Source: Microplitis mediator
Lineage: Eukaryota > Arthropoda > Insecta > Hymenoptera > Braconidae
DNA: 64,000 bases
Direction: 5' to 3'
Assembly: GCF_029852145.1 (NCBI RefSeq)
Contig: NC_079975.1
Coordinates: 2,108,001 to 2,172,000 of the forward strand
Below the pieces are notes generated by a model. The model saw only the letters and a list, made by a program, of their open reading frames with translations, made no database searches and was not told where the DNA came from. Position 1 is the first letter of the stretch. The number at the start of each line of letters is the position of its first letter. The translations under genes were made by a program, and so were the position numbers. Shown here in pieces: positions 12,197 to 23,800 of this stretch.

Positions 12197-12391
12197 CTAC
12201 TCTTCCAAGGTTTCACCTTCCATTCGACTTTCTTTCCTCTCCCACCTGAACCTGCCCAACAGGATGAAAATAATAAAGGAAATAAAAAATATAAAGAAAC
12301 ACGTCAGCCACTTCAGGGCTCGGTGTTGGCTTTGAGGCTCGAGCTGAATGAAACGGAAATGTAACTTTAGCGACACGCTGACGTACTTATC
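12197..12391 (-). CDS. Possible coding exon of a small membrane protein
   Basis: On the minus strand a 64-codon frame runs open from just after a TAA at 12392-12394 to a TAG at 12197-12199. It has no ATG near its start, so it would have to be a terminal exon; candidate AG acceptors lie at about 12388-12392. The translation has a clear hydrophobic span (TCFFIFFISFIIFILL) bordered by basic residues (GRFRWERK) and an acidic end (EGETLEE), a typical single-pass membrane profile. No family is recognised. It lies about 150 nt beyond the stop of the smORF at 12543-12722 on the same strand and could belong to the same transcript. Confidence 0.35.
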   Translation of the reverse strand, partial: DKYVSVSLKLHFRFIQLEPQSQHRALKWLTCFFIFFISFIIFILLGRFRWERKESRMEGETLEE

Positions 12392-12542
12392 TTAGTGTGT
12401 AATGTTTTGGGTTTTTATGAAATTTAAACACCAGACTAATGTAGTATTCAAATAATTATTATTCATGGATCTCCAGTTTTCACACTCAGTATTATTCAAA
12501 ATATCAAACATCAAGACAATTATTTAATTTTTATTTGTATGA

Positions 12543-12722
12543 TCAATCGACCGGGTTAATTGTTATGAATCTTGAGAGAATGAATACGATGACAAAAGTA
12601 CCGGCGACAAAACAGCTGACGAAAATGTACCAGGTCTCCTCGTCAAAGATGTCAGTGAACGCTGGCACGTGCTCGTACAAAGTGTCTATCAGTTCAAGGC
12701 TATAATATTTCGTTCTTCCCAT
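12543..12722 (-). CDS. 59-residue single-pass membrane microprotein
   Basis: A 60-codon frame on the minus strand with a favourable start context (GAAAATGG). The first 31 residues are polar (start MGRTKYYSLEL, then FDEETW). One strongly hydrophobic span of about 20 residues follows (FVSCFVAGTFVIVFILS), then a short tail ending NPVD. This looks like a tail-anchored or single-pass membrane microprotein. The start codon lies 67 nt downstream of the mRpL53 stop on the same strand, so a shared (dicistronic) transcript is possible. I do not recognise the family. Confidence 0.55.
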   Translation of the reverse strand: MGRTKYYSLELIDTLYEHVPAFTDIFDEETWYIFVSCFVAGTFVIVFILSRFITINPVD

Positions 12723-12789
12723 TTTCGAAAACTAAAATAATTATTTTAAAAAAAGTAAATAAACAAAATCGAGCGGTTGTAAGATAAAT

Positions 12790-14970
12790 TTATCTTCTGT
12801 GTAAGGGTCGTCGTTTTCTAGTTTTCCTAGACTTCTTCTTTTTAATAATTCCCTTTGTCTCAATCTCCTCCGGAGGTGCTAGCGGAGTAATATGTTTGTT
12901 GTACAGAGTTAATAAATCCAATGTATCTAAATTTTCGCACTTGAACAGGACCTTTTCTCCGTTAACTGACAAGTAAAAAACCAAAAATAAATAAACAAAG
13001 CAAAATAAAATAAGTAATTTAATAAATAAATATATAAACTTACCCAGCTCACAAGTAACCGTTGGCTCGGATCTATCGCAGACTATGTTAGTCTTCAGCA
13101 CACACGTCAAGTTTGTCTTCAAGACTTTTGGAGTTGAAACTTGAAACAGGAAGTCCCTAAACAACACATATTTTATATTATTTATATATTTTCAGACAAA
13201 ATGGCACAATTGGAGCAACAAATGCCCATTCCGTTGCCGGATTTAAGCACACTCAGAATAACTACCGCCGTTACTATGCTGGGAAAAGCCTACGGATGCG
13301 GCCAATGCAGTGGTGAGCACTTGGAATTTATTATTTATCCCACTTGTATCATAATTATCCAGTAAAATTTTTATTTTCTCGACTCAATACTCATTATTTT
13401 TTAAATTAACTACAAATTTCACAAGAAAATTATGATACTGAAGTTAGCCGACGTCTAATAATTTTTGGATTTTTTTGAGGCGGTAAATTTACAAAAAAAA
13501 AAAAATTTGAAAAAATTGCACCTGTAGTTTTTTAAATTTTCTACATGTGCATATTTTTCGTTTTTTTTTTCTTCGAATTTAATTGTTAAAAAAAAAAACC
13601 CAAAAATTTTTAATTGTCTGCTAACTTCAGGGTCATAAGAAAATTTATGTTTATTATCACGGCTCCAAATTTAAATAACCCGCGATATTTAAAAATAAAA
13701 ATTTCCAGCTGTCTGCTGACTGCTGTCATGACAGATCACCAATAAATTAAATAAAAATCAATAAATAGTTAGTGAGTCATATATTTTTTTTTACGAAAAC
13801 TCGAATTGTGAATTTCGAAAACTTGTAAATAAAAATCGTTTTTTTAGAAAAGTTTTAAAAAATAAATGGGAAAATTTCCAGTTTTCTGCTGAGTGCTGTC
13901 ATGACAGATCACAAATAAATTAAATAAAAATTTTAGCCACTTAATTTTTGATAAAAATTCCAAAATTAATAAATAATTAGTGAGTAATATTTTTTTTTAC
14001 ACAAACTCGAATTTAAAATTTTGGAAACTTGTAAATAAAAATTCATTTTTTTAGAAGAGTTTTAAAAAATTAATGGAAAATGACAGTAAAGTTGGCGGAC
14101 ATCTGACAATTTTTAAAACTTTTTAAACAATAAATTTAAAAAAAAAATCCACATCTAGACAATTTGAAAATCAGTACATGCATTTTTTTATATTTTATTA
14201 TTCTAATTATTTAACTTTTTTGTATATAATTAAAAATTTTTCGTACGTCTGCTCACAATGGGAACATTTAAAATTTAAAATTTCGTTGTCTGCTGACTGC
14301 TGTCATGGCAGACCACAAATAAATAAAATAAAAATTTTCACCGACTAATTCTTGATAAAAATTCCAAAATTAACTTCTTAAATCAGTAAATAATAAATTA
14401 GTCATTTTTTTTACACAAACTCGCATTTAAAATTTCGTAAACTTGTAAATAAAAATCCGCTTGTGCTCAAACAGTTTTAACAAATAATTTAAAATAATAA
14501 ACCAATAGGAATACGTACTGTTATTAATTAATCAGCAGAAACGCAGTTAAATAAAAGCAATTGATCGTAACATTATGTAGGTTTTTTTCTATAAATATAC
14601 CAGCTTACAAGTGAGCTTAATACTGATAAATTTTCTTAATAAAAGTAAAAGCGCGTGCGCGCATTATTGACTAAATAATTTTTAAGCTCGAGCTTACGGG
14701 TTCTGATGTTGGTAGCATTTAAAAATCATTAAAAAAATATAAATAGTAGGAAATAATAATAATAACAATTCAAATATTCAAATTGATAAAATATAATAAT
14801 AATAATAATAATGGCAAATCTAACCTTATAGGTTTTACTTTTTCGTAAAACGGATCAAACTGTACAGTGATTTTTTTAGTCGGTTGTAAATTCAACAATT
14901 TAACCTGTTTTCCAATAGCACCCAGTAGTCCAGCAGACCGTGACAGTCTTCCCGTAAAAGGGATCGACAT
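12790..14970 (-). CDS. mRpL53: Mitochondrial large-subunit ribosomal protein mL53
   Basis: Structural protein of the 39S mitochondrial ribosomal subunit. Exons on the minus strand: 14970-14825, 13156-13044 and 12965-12790, giving 144 residues, slightly longer than the human protein (about 112). The assignment rests on order and spacing of conserved stretches: KKITVQFDPFYEKV, then RDFLFQVSTPKVLKTNL, CDRSEPTV and a final EKVLFKCENLDTLDLLTLYNKHI, matching the mL53 fold. The tail is basic (KKKKSRKTRKRR). Junction phases (2, then 1) close without frameshift. The gene is divergent with AGO1: the start codons are 543 nt apart, so a bidirectional promoter is plausible. Intron 1 (13157-14824) is full of repeats and holds a possible AGO1 exon on the other strand. 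Confidence 0.87.
13201..13312 (+). CDS. Possible alternative first coding exon of AGO1
   Basis: An ATG at 13201 opens 37 codons (start MAQLEQQMPIPLPDL, end AYGCGQCS) plus one base before a strong donor (GTG followed by GTGAGC). Codon use looks coding (balanced third positions) although the surroundings are AT-rich. The exon ends in phase 1, exactly the phase needed by AGO1 exon 2 at 16611, giving a junction codon GCT (Ala) in front of PPPGPTT. It lies inside intron 1 of the opposite-strand mRpL53 gene. I cannot confirm splicing; it could also belong to another + strand gene or be a relic. Confidence 0.4.
13432..13636. mobile_element. Family-A MITE in mRpL53 intron 1
   Basis: Starts ATGATACTGAAGTTAGCCG and ends GCTAACTTCAGGGTCAT. 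It is flanked by a perfect 9-bp direct repeat AAGAAAATT (13423-13431 and 13637-13645). This is one of the cleanest copies for defining family-A ends. Confidence 0.9.
13700..14470. repeat. Three-copy direct repeat interrupted by a MITE
   Basis: A block marked by GCTGTCATGACAGATCAC recurs near 13723 and 13897 (about 174 bp apart) and, slightly changed, near 14300. Each copy is followed by an ACTCG-AATTT stretch and CTTGTAAATAAAAATC. The gap before the third copy is filled by a degenerate MITE at about 14082-14265, with ends ACAGTAAAGTTGGCGGACAT and ACGTCTGCTCACA. Confidence 0.7.
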
Positions 14971-15512
14971 TTTCCCTTAATTAGTTATCGTTAATTACTT
15001 TTATTAATTTGTGCTCCAATATAAATTATTTTATTTTAATAATCCATCTTCTACGACTTTGATAATAATGATAGAACCTGGAAAAACTGAAGGTAGGAAC
15101 AAGTGCTGCCACTTGAAATTTTTTTTTTTCTACAATTCATTTAAAAACCCGGCCATTGGTCGGTAAGCGCGCGCTCTTTGATCTTCCAAGCAGCTGGGAA
15201 TTAAACGGTGATAAATTCAATTGGTCGTAATTTGACCAATAGTGAGTCAGATTCCAGCACCGGGGCCTGCAGTTGGTTATTTCTCGTGTCGACTGACTGT
15301 CACCGAGCTCCTGGTGCTGAAAATTTGAATTTACGTTCTATAGTTGGTAGCATCGTAATTCTGGCCTCGTCTCACTCTCGGTGCTCTTAATGCTCTTGGT
15401 TTGCAGTGTGTGTTGTGGGCAAGTGGTGTTGTACATCAGTGGGCTTTTCTGTTAAATTTTTTACTTATTTATTAGTAATTAAATAAAAACCATTCGTATT
15501 TAAATATTAAAT
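14971..15512. promoter_or_regulatory. Putative bidirectional promoter, mRpL53 / AGO1
   Basis: This 542-nt stretch separates the divergent start codons of mRpL53 (-) and AGO1 (+). Its middle (15150-15440) is clearly GC-richer than the flanks, as expected for a promoter/5' UTR block in AT-rich DNA. No TATA box is claimed. Confidence 0.5.
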
Positions 15513-18500
15513 ATGTATCCCGTAGGCCAACGTAAGTTACTTTTTTGTTATTTAAACTTAATGTACTTGGTAATAATCTTACACTACTTATTTTAAATAA
15601 AACAATAGCAAGTAGGGGAAGTGCACAAAGTTGTCTAGCCGAGCCTAGAAATTCACTCCAGCTCGAACCATTTTCCAGCCCTTTGTTCATCACAGCCACA
15701 AGTTTCGAACATTTGGATTTAAATATTTCCCTCCTTTCGTTATTTATTTTCCCGTAATGATGTGATGTAATATTTACATGCGAAACATTATTCACTACAT
15801 CATATATATAATATATATACATATATATATATATATATGAATGAATGAGTTTATATATGAGCGTGGCTCTGATGGAAATAGGGCCAACCTTAGAACCGAG
15901 GGATAATTAGAATTTTACACGGGAATGACCCGACGTGAACTCCCGTTCAACAGGCATACATATTAATACTCATTTTTTTTTACTACATATTTTTTATATA
16001 TATATATGCTGATACATTTACACGTTTAATATTTTAGTTATATATTTATTCATTGGGAAATACTCATGTGTGTATTGGATTAATCGTTGACTAATCTTTC
16101 AGTTTGTTACACGCGGCCGATCTATGATACATACATTTATATATATGTATGTAGATATATATACATGTACTGTAGACATTTTCCAATAAACATGGATTAC
16201 AACATCTTTGAATTACTGATCTGTTTCCAATTATTATTGTTGTCTATAATTAGTTGTAATTTACAACTCATTAATAATAATTACAATAATTTTAAGTATT
16301 TGAATATTTAAATATTTATATGACAGATAATACGGAGATAAGTCACTAATTACAATAACAATTTAATCGAGTTTTAAGTTAAAGGAAAAAAAATGAGTTA
16401 TGGAGGGGGAAATTTTATTGGAATTTAAATGAGTGATTAATAATTTGAATGAGTTGTAAAAGGAATTAAATGTCTGCATCATATGTCAGTTTTGAAACAG
16501 AATTCCTACTGTTTCGATAACAAAATTTATTTTAAGACGATAGTAAAAAATGATCTTTTAAATTTTGGCGGTAAAATAATTTAAAAATGAAATTTGAATG
16601 AAATGTTTAGCTCCCCCACCTGGGCCGACAACCAGCACAGCGGTAGGAGCTGCTGGAGCTGCTAGCAGTAGTGTTGCTGCCTCCAGTTCCTTGGGAATTG
16701 TTCCGTCACAGCAGACACACACACCTCCTCAGCCCCCAGATTTACCAGGTAAATATATCAGAGTAGTAAATATAAAATATCATTGGTAGTAAATAAATAT
16801 ATGTTTATTTATTTTCAGTATTCTCATGTCCTCGCCGGCCAAACATCGGACGGGAGGGAAGGTCGATCGGGCTGAAGGCGAACCATTTTCAAATAAGCAT
16901 GCCAAGGGGATACGTCCATCACTACGACATAAACATCCAGCCGGATAAATGCCCGCGGAAAGTTAACCGGGAAATAATAGAGACGATGGTCCACGCTTAC
17001 ACTAAAATATTCGGAACTCTGAAGCCTGTGTTCGACGGGAGGAACAATTTGTATACACGAGACCCACTGCCGATTGGCAACGACAAACTAGAGCTGGAAG
17101 TGATACTGCCGGGTGAGGGCAAAGACCGCGTATTTCGAGTATCAATAAAATGGCTGGCCCAGGTATCGCTGTACGCTCTCGAGGAAGCTCTTGAAGGGCG
17201 AACACGACAGATCCCGTACGACGCGATCCTCGCGCTGGATGTCGTCATGAGACACTTGCCCTCTATGACCTACACCCCCGTGGGCAGATCGTTCTTCAGC
17301 ACTCCAGACGGATATTACCATCCACTGGGTGGAGGTAGAGAAGTCTGGTTCGGTTTCCACCAGTCCGTGAGACCGTCTCAGTGGAAGATGATGCTCAACA
17401 TCGACGTGTCAGCCACTGCCTTCTACAAAGCTCAGCCGGTGATCGAGTTCATGTGTGAAGTCTTGGACATCAGGGATGTTAATGAACAAAGAAAACCACT
17501 TACTGATTCCCAGCGTGTTAAGTTTACCAAAGAAATAAAAGGCCTGAAAATAGAAATTACCCACTGCGGTACAATGCGACGAAAGTATCGTGTTTGTAAT
17601 GTCACCCGTAAGCCCGCACAAATGCAGTCATTCCCTCTGCAGCTGGAAAATGGACAGACGGTTGAATGCACAGTAGCTAAATATTTTTTGGACAAATATA
17701 AAATGAAATTACGATACCCCCATCTGCCGTGCCTTCAAGTCGGTCAAGAGCACAAACACACCTATCTCCCCCTCGAGGTTGGTCCTATTCTATATCATTT
17801 TTTTTTCTTCTTTCCATGTCCTGGTGATTGCAATAAATTATAAATTTTTTTTAATTTCCAGGTCTGCAATATTGTCGCCGGCCAGCGTTGTATCAAGAAA
17901 CTCACAGACATGCAGACATCGACGATGATAAAAGCAACAGCTCGCTCGGCGCCAGACCGTGAACGTGAAATAAACAACCTCGTCCGCCGTGCGGACTTCA
18001 ATAATGATTCTTATGTTCAAGAATTTGGTTTGTCTATTTCTAATAACATGGTCGAAGTACGCGGTCGCGTATTGCCTCCGCCAAAACTACAGTACGGTGG
18101 ACGCGTAAGTTCCCTCAGTGGACAGGTAAGAGACATGAGCGACGCGAGACACGTGAGGATGAATTATCAGTGTTTGGTTAAAAGTACTTTAAAAAATTAA
18201 ACATTGACAGTTCAGACTTACTGGAGAAAATAATGATAAAAAATTCGAGTTTGGTGCCGTCAGTTTAGTCAAAGGTCTCGCTAGAGTTGATCAAACTTAT
18301 GCTACCTAAGTTCATTTTATTATCATTTTACTTTCTACTATCACTTATTATTATTAATAATTTTTTTTTTTTATTGAATTATAACAGACGAAGCAGCAGG
18401 CGCTGCCAAATGCCGGAGTATGGGACATGCGAGGCAAACAATTTTACACAGGAGTCGAAATAAGAGTGTGGGCAATTGCTTGCTTCGCTCCGCAGCGAAC

Positions 18501-20193
18501 AGTTCGAGAAGACGCCTTGAGATCTTTCACTTCTCAGCTACAGAAAATAAGTAACGACGCTGGTATGCCGATCATTGGGCAGCCGTGTTTCTGCAAATAC
18601 GCAACTGGACCAGACCAAGTTGAACCCATGTTCCGCTATCTGAAGTCTACCTTCCAAGCTCTGCAACTCGTCTGCGTTGTCCTGCCTGGCAAGACGCCTG
18701 TCTATGGTAGATAAAATTTTTGAAACTAATCACATTTTATTTATAGTATTCATCAATTAATTATTTATTTATTCTTTAGCTGAAGTAAAGCGCGTGGGTG
18801 ACACACTGCTAGGTATGGCGACTCAATGTGTTCAAGCAAAGAATGTCAACAAAACGTCACCACAGACCTTATCAAACTTGTGTCTAAAAATAAACGTCAA
18901 ACTCGGAGGTATCAATAGCATCCTGGTACCAAGTATAAGACCCAAAGTCTTCAACGAGCCCGTGATATTCCTCGGCGCAGACGTAACTCATCCTCCGGCC
19001 GGTGACAATAAGAAGCCAAGTATTGCAGCAGTTGTCGGCAGCGTCGACGCTCATCCGTCTCGTTACGCAGCAACAGTACGAGTCCAGCAGCACAGACAGG
19101 AAATAATCCAGGAGCTCAGTTCAATGGTCCGCGAGCTGCTGATCATGTTCTACAAGAGCACAGGAGGTTACAAACCCCACAGAATAATTCTCTACCGCGA
19201 CGGTGTGTCTGAGGGCCAGTTCCTCCATGTCCTTCAGCACGAGCTCACGGCGATCCGCGAGGCCTGTTTGAAACTGGAACTAGAATACAGACCTGGTATC
19301 ACATTCATCGTCGTGCAGAAACGACATCACACAAGACTCTTCTGCGCGGACAAAAAGGAACAGAGCGGGAAAAGTGGAAACATACCAGCGGGTACGACTG
19401 TTGATGTCAGTATTGTGCATCCAACAGAGTTCGATTTTTACCTCTGCAGTCATCAAGGTATCCAAGGAACATCTAGACCCTCCCACTATCACGTCTTGTG
19501 GGATGACAATCAGTTCGAGAGTGACGAATTGCAGTGTCTGACTTATCAATTGTGTCACACGTATGTCAGGTGTACGAGATCCGTTAGTATACCAGCTCCA
19601 GCTTATTACGCCCACTTGGTTGCATTCCGTGCTAGGTATCATCTTGTTGAAAAAGAACACGACAGGTAAAATTTACAATTTGATAATTGAATTAGAGATG
19701 TGCGACAATGTTTTAATTAATTGCTATTAATTTTTTTTTTAATTAATTCCACGGGGTACAAAAAAAAATTTCTGCCATTCATAAAATAAGTCACGCAAAA
19801 TTTTATTTTTACCCCCCCCCCTTCCACAATGATAAAAATATTTATATATTTACAAATATGAAACAAATAACTTTCTATCGTAACAAAAAAATAGAATTAT
19901 AAGAAACCGCGAGAAAAATTTAAAAAATCATTCGACTCCCGACCCCCTCGTCACAGTAAGCGACACCCCCTCCCCCATAAGAACGAACGGCCTCTTAAGA
20001 TGAATAGTAAAAAAATTTGCACTCCCTAAATTAAATATTGCAATTAAAATGAATAATTAACGTTTTTTTTTTTTTTAATTGCAGTGGCGAAGGTTCACAT
20101 CAATCAGGTTGTAGTGAAGACAGGACACCCGGCGCAATGGCTCGCGCCATAACAGTACACGCCGACACTAAACGAGTCATGTATTTCGCGTAA
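15513..20193 (+). CDS. AGO1: Argonaute-1, miRNA-guided silencing effector
   Basis: AGO1 binds miRNAs and represses target mRNAs in the cytoplasm. Exons: 15513-15531, 16611-16748, 16819-17777, 17862-18125, 18388-18706, 18780-19665 and 20085-20193, giving 897 residues. The N-terminus is MYPVGQ followed by a Pro/Ser/Ala-rich leader. The N domain begins PRRPNIGREGR; PAZ spans roughly aa 255-375 (VIEFMCEVLD to EHKHTYLPLEV), then MID, then PIWI. The catalytic DEDH tetrad is complete: Asp in FLGADVTHPP (about 634), Glu in HRQEIIQE, Asp in YRDGVSEGQ and His in PAYYAHLVAF, so slicer activity should be retained. The C-terminus is the typical VMYFA. Exon 4 has two usable in-frame donors 21 nt apart (18105 and 18126). 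A possible second N-terminus starts at 13201. Confidence 0.98.
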
Positions 20194-22060
20194 ATTAATA
20201 AAAAAATAAAAATAACAATAATTATAATTATAATAATAACTACTATGTGTGTCAAATTGAACGCAGTGTTTCAAGTTGCCTTTGCACTACAAAGCACTCA
20301 CAAAAAAAGTCATATCGCGAAAGTCTTTTCGTCAATTCGCCGAGACTTGTCGAGAGAATCATTAAGAGGATTAAAATATAACTAAAACAAGATAAATAAT
20401 TGGTATAAATATATATATTATTATATAATATATAAGTACGGCTATTTGAATTATCAAACAATCGAGCTTGAGAGGCCAATTTAAGTTTCTTTTTATTAAT
20501 AATTCGAGTAGTGATGGAAAATTATGACTGACGGGTGCTTTAGTTAATCATGTGTAAAATTAAGATAAGATCGTAGTTAAGATTTTTTTTATTTACGATC
20601 TATAGATTTATAAATCTTTTATTCTCTACTATACATATATGTTATAAATATATATACTAGTACACTATATATATTTATGTGTCGTCTGATTGTCGCATCA
20701 ACAGTACCTTTGAATATTAAGGTAGCGTTTGATATCAGACGTAATCATTACGCTTATTTTTGCCTTTTTCATTCCTTATATATTTATATAAGGATTTAAT
20801 ATGAGTTTTAATTAAAAGTCTTGTATTATTATATATAACGCGTAATTAAATCAATAAGCGTAACCGCCATTTGAAAAAGGATTTATCTTTTTGTATATAG
20901 TTTTTTTTGTATGGCTGTTGTGGATCAACCGTAAATTGTTTTGGGTGAAATATTTTTTTTAAACTTTTTTTAAAATTTAATTATCAATTTATAAAAATAA
21001 AATCAATCATGCAATTAATTAATAAAAAAAAACAAATCAATTAAAGAAACGTTAAATTGGTCACTTGAAACTTGTGAGTTTGTTGAATAAAAAAAAAAAT
21101 TATAAATAAATAATTAAAAATCTTAACAATGTCATTGTTATATAAATAATAATATCAGAGCCAAAATAATTAGACTTAAAGAACGTTGACGAGAATCGTT
21201 TATTTCTCGGTGTGAATATGACTAATTAAAAATATATAAACATTGCTGCTATCTTTTATATGTTATGTTAAAAAATCTATAAAGAAAAAAGAAAAAAAAA
21301 GAGTAAAAGGTTTAAAAAAATCCAATAAATAAAATTTCATTCGTCAGTCCAAATCTAATGTCTAATATTTAAAACTAGGCTTTAAATGAGTGAAAAGCGA
21401 TACGCTTAGCTGAAATGACCAAGAAAAAATAATTAAAATGATATGATTAAAAAAAAAAAAATCTTAAGTGGAGGAAAGTCGGGAAGTAATTTAAATGATA
21501 CTGAATTATTTATAATTAATCATGATTATTATCATTACAATTAATATGATTGATATAATTTTAAAAGTTAGTAGGGTTAAGTAATAATTTAATGAAATAA
21601 TCCAATTTATTTAAATGAGATCCACGTTAGTTTTTAAGAAAATTTAAGATCCATTTGTTATGATTAAATTTATAATTATCAATTTACAATAAGCGCGGCA
21701 TTAGATCTGGGTCGACGTCTTTTGACAATTAAAAAGGAATAAAAAAAAAAACGCCCTATCAATGCAAAAAAAAAATAATTAATAAATTAATGAAACTACA
21801 GTTAACTAGTACCCTTTTAAAAATAAATCAATGATAATCATAAAGTTAATTTCGAAATACATAAATTCAAACTAATGATAAATATAAAGAAAATATATTA
21901 ATTAATTATTAATAAAAGCTCATTGCGTTCATTAATTTTAAGTAACAAGCAATTACACTTATTATTCATATATTATATTTATATAATATTTCAATAGGAA
22001 CGTTTAGAATATTTATAACTTGAATTTTATTTGTTCCTTAACTATTAATTTTCGGGAAAA
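20194..22060 (+). other. Probable AGO1 3' UTR and AT-rich downstream DNA
   Basis: No coding exon is visible. The sequence is extremely AT-rich with many AATAAA-like hexamers, so the polyadenylation site cannot be fixed by eye. Long 3' UTRs are common for this gene family in insects, so at least the first part is probably transcribed. Confidence 0.5.
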
Positions 22061-22065
22061 ACACA

Positions 22066-23800
22066 TTTTAATATGATCATATATGTTCATATGTGATATC
22101 AGGTATGCATGAATTTTAACCTGATAAGACATGGTCATATACTACGTCATGGATGATCGTGATTGATCATATCTATCATATATATTATATGATCAGATAA
22201 AGTCATAAATAACCATGTCCTAATTTTGATCTGATTAGGCATAATCATATTTTATGCCATGATCATGTCTAATGTCATATATAGTGTTATATATGACTAA
22301 ATATGAAGTCATATATGACCATGCATGAATTTAACCTGATCAGACATGGTCATATATTATGTCATGTGTGATGATGTATAATCTCATATGTTCATATATG
22401 ATCAGATATGAAGTTATGTATGACCATGTCTTAATTTTAACCTGGTCAGAAATGATCATATATTATGTCATGTTCGATTATGTCTAATGTCATATATGTT
22501 GATATATGATCATATATGAATTCATATATGACCATGCATGAATTTAACCTGGTTAGGCATGATCATATATTATGCCATGTATATGTTTGATGATGTCTAA
22601 TCTCACATATGATCAGATATGAAGTTATGTACGACCATGTCTTAATTTTAACCTGGTCAGAAATGATCATATATTATGTCATGTTCGATCATGTCTAATG
22701 TCATATATGTTGATATATGATCATATATGAATTCATATATGACCATGCATGAATTTAACCTGGTTAGGCATGATCATATATTATGCCATGTATATGTTTG
22801 ATGATGTCTAATCTCACATATGATCAGATATGAAGTTATGTACGACCATGTCTTAATTTTAACCTGGTCAGAAATGATCATATATTATGTCATGTTCGAT
22901 CATGTCTAATGTCATATATGTTGATATATGATCATATATGAATTCATATATGACCATGCATGAATTTAACCTGGTTAGGCATGATCATATATTATGCCAT
23001 GTATATGTATGATGATGTCTAATCTCACATATGATCAGATATGAAGTTATGTACGACCATGTCTTAATTTTAACCTGGTCAGAAATGATCATATATTATG
23101 TCATGTTCGATCATGTCTAATGTCATATATGATCATATATGAATTCATATATGACCATGCATGAATTTAACCTGGTCAGGCATGATCATATATTATGCCA
23201 TGTATATGTATGATGATGTCTAATCTCACATATGATCAGATATGAAGTTATGTATGACTATGTCTTAATTTTAACCTGGTCAGAAATGATCATATATTAT
23301 GTCATGTTCGATCATGTCTAATGTCATATATGTTGATATATGATCATATATGAATTCATATATGACCATGCATGAATTTAACCTGGTCAGGCATGATCAT
23401 AGATATTGTCATGTATTATTATGTCTAATCTCATATATTATCAGATATGGTCATATATATGACTATACATGAGTTAATCTGATCAAGCATGATCATATAT
23501 TATGTCAAGTATACACGATCATACGTGAAGTTCTATATGATCATATATGAATTTGAATCTGATCACATGGTACCAGATATGAACTTAAACTTAAGACATG
23601 AGTATATATGATCAGATCTGACATTGTGTATGACCATGCATTGTTATATATGAATTTCAATCTGATCATATATGATTATATATGAGCATGTCTGTATACA
23701 TGTATCATCATATACGACCATATACATTTTGAAAACCTGAGTAATCATATACGGCCATGCATATCTGATACAATCTGGGTATTCATATATGATCATATGA
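22066..23800. repeat. 211-bp higher-order satellite of TGATCATATATGA units
   Basis: About 1.7 kb built from two alternating related half-units of about 105 bp. The phrase AACCTGGTCAGAAATGATCAT recurs with its CCT at 22441, 22652, 22863, 23074 and 23275: three spacings of exactly 211 bp and one of 201. The sister half-unit carries AACCTGGT(T/C)AGGCATG. Units are loaded with palindromes such as TGATCATATATGA and CATATATG. Copies in the middle are nearly identical; the edges (22066-22400 and 23400-23800) are diverged, as in an array homogenised from the centre. Confidence 0.92.
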
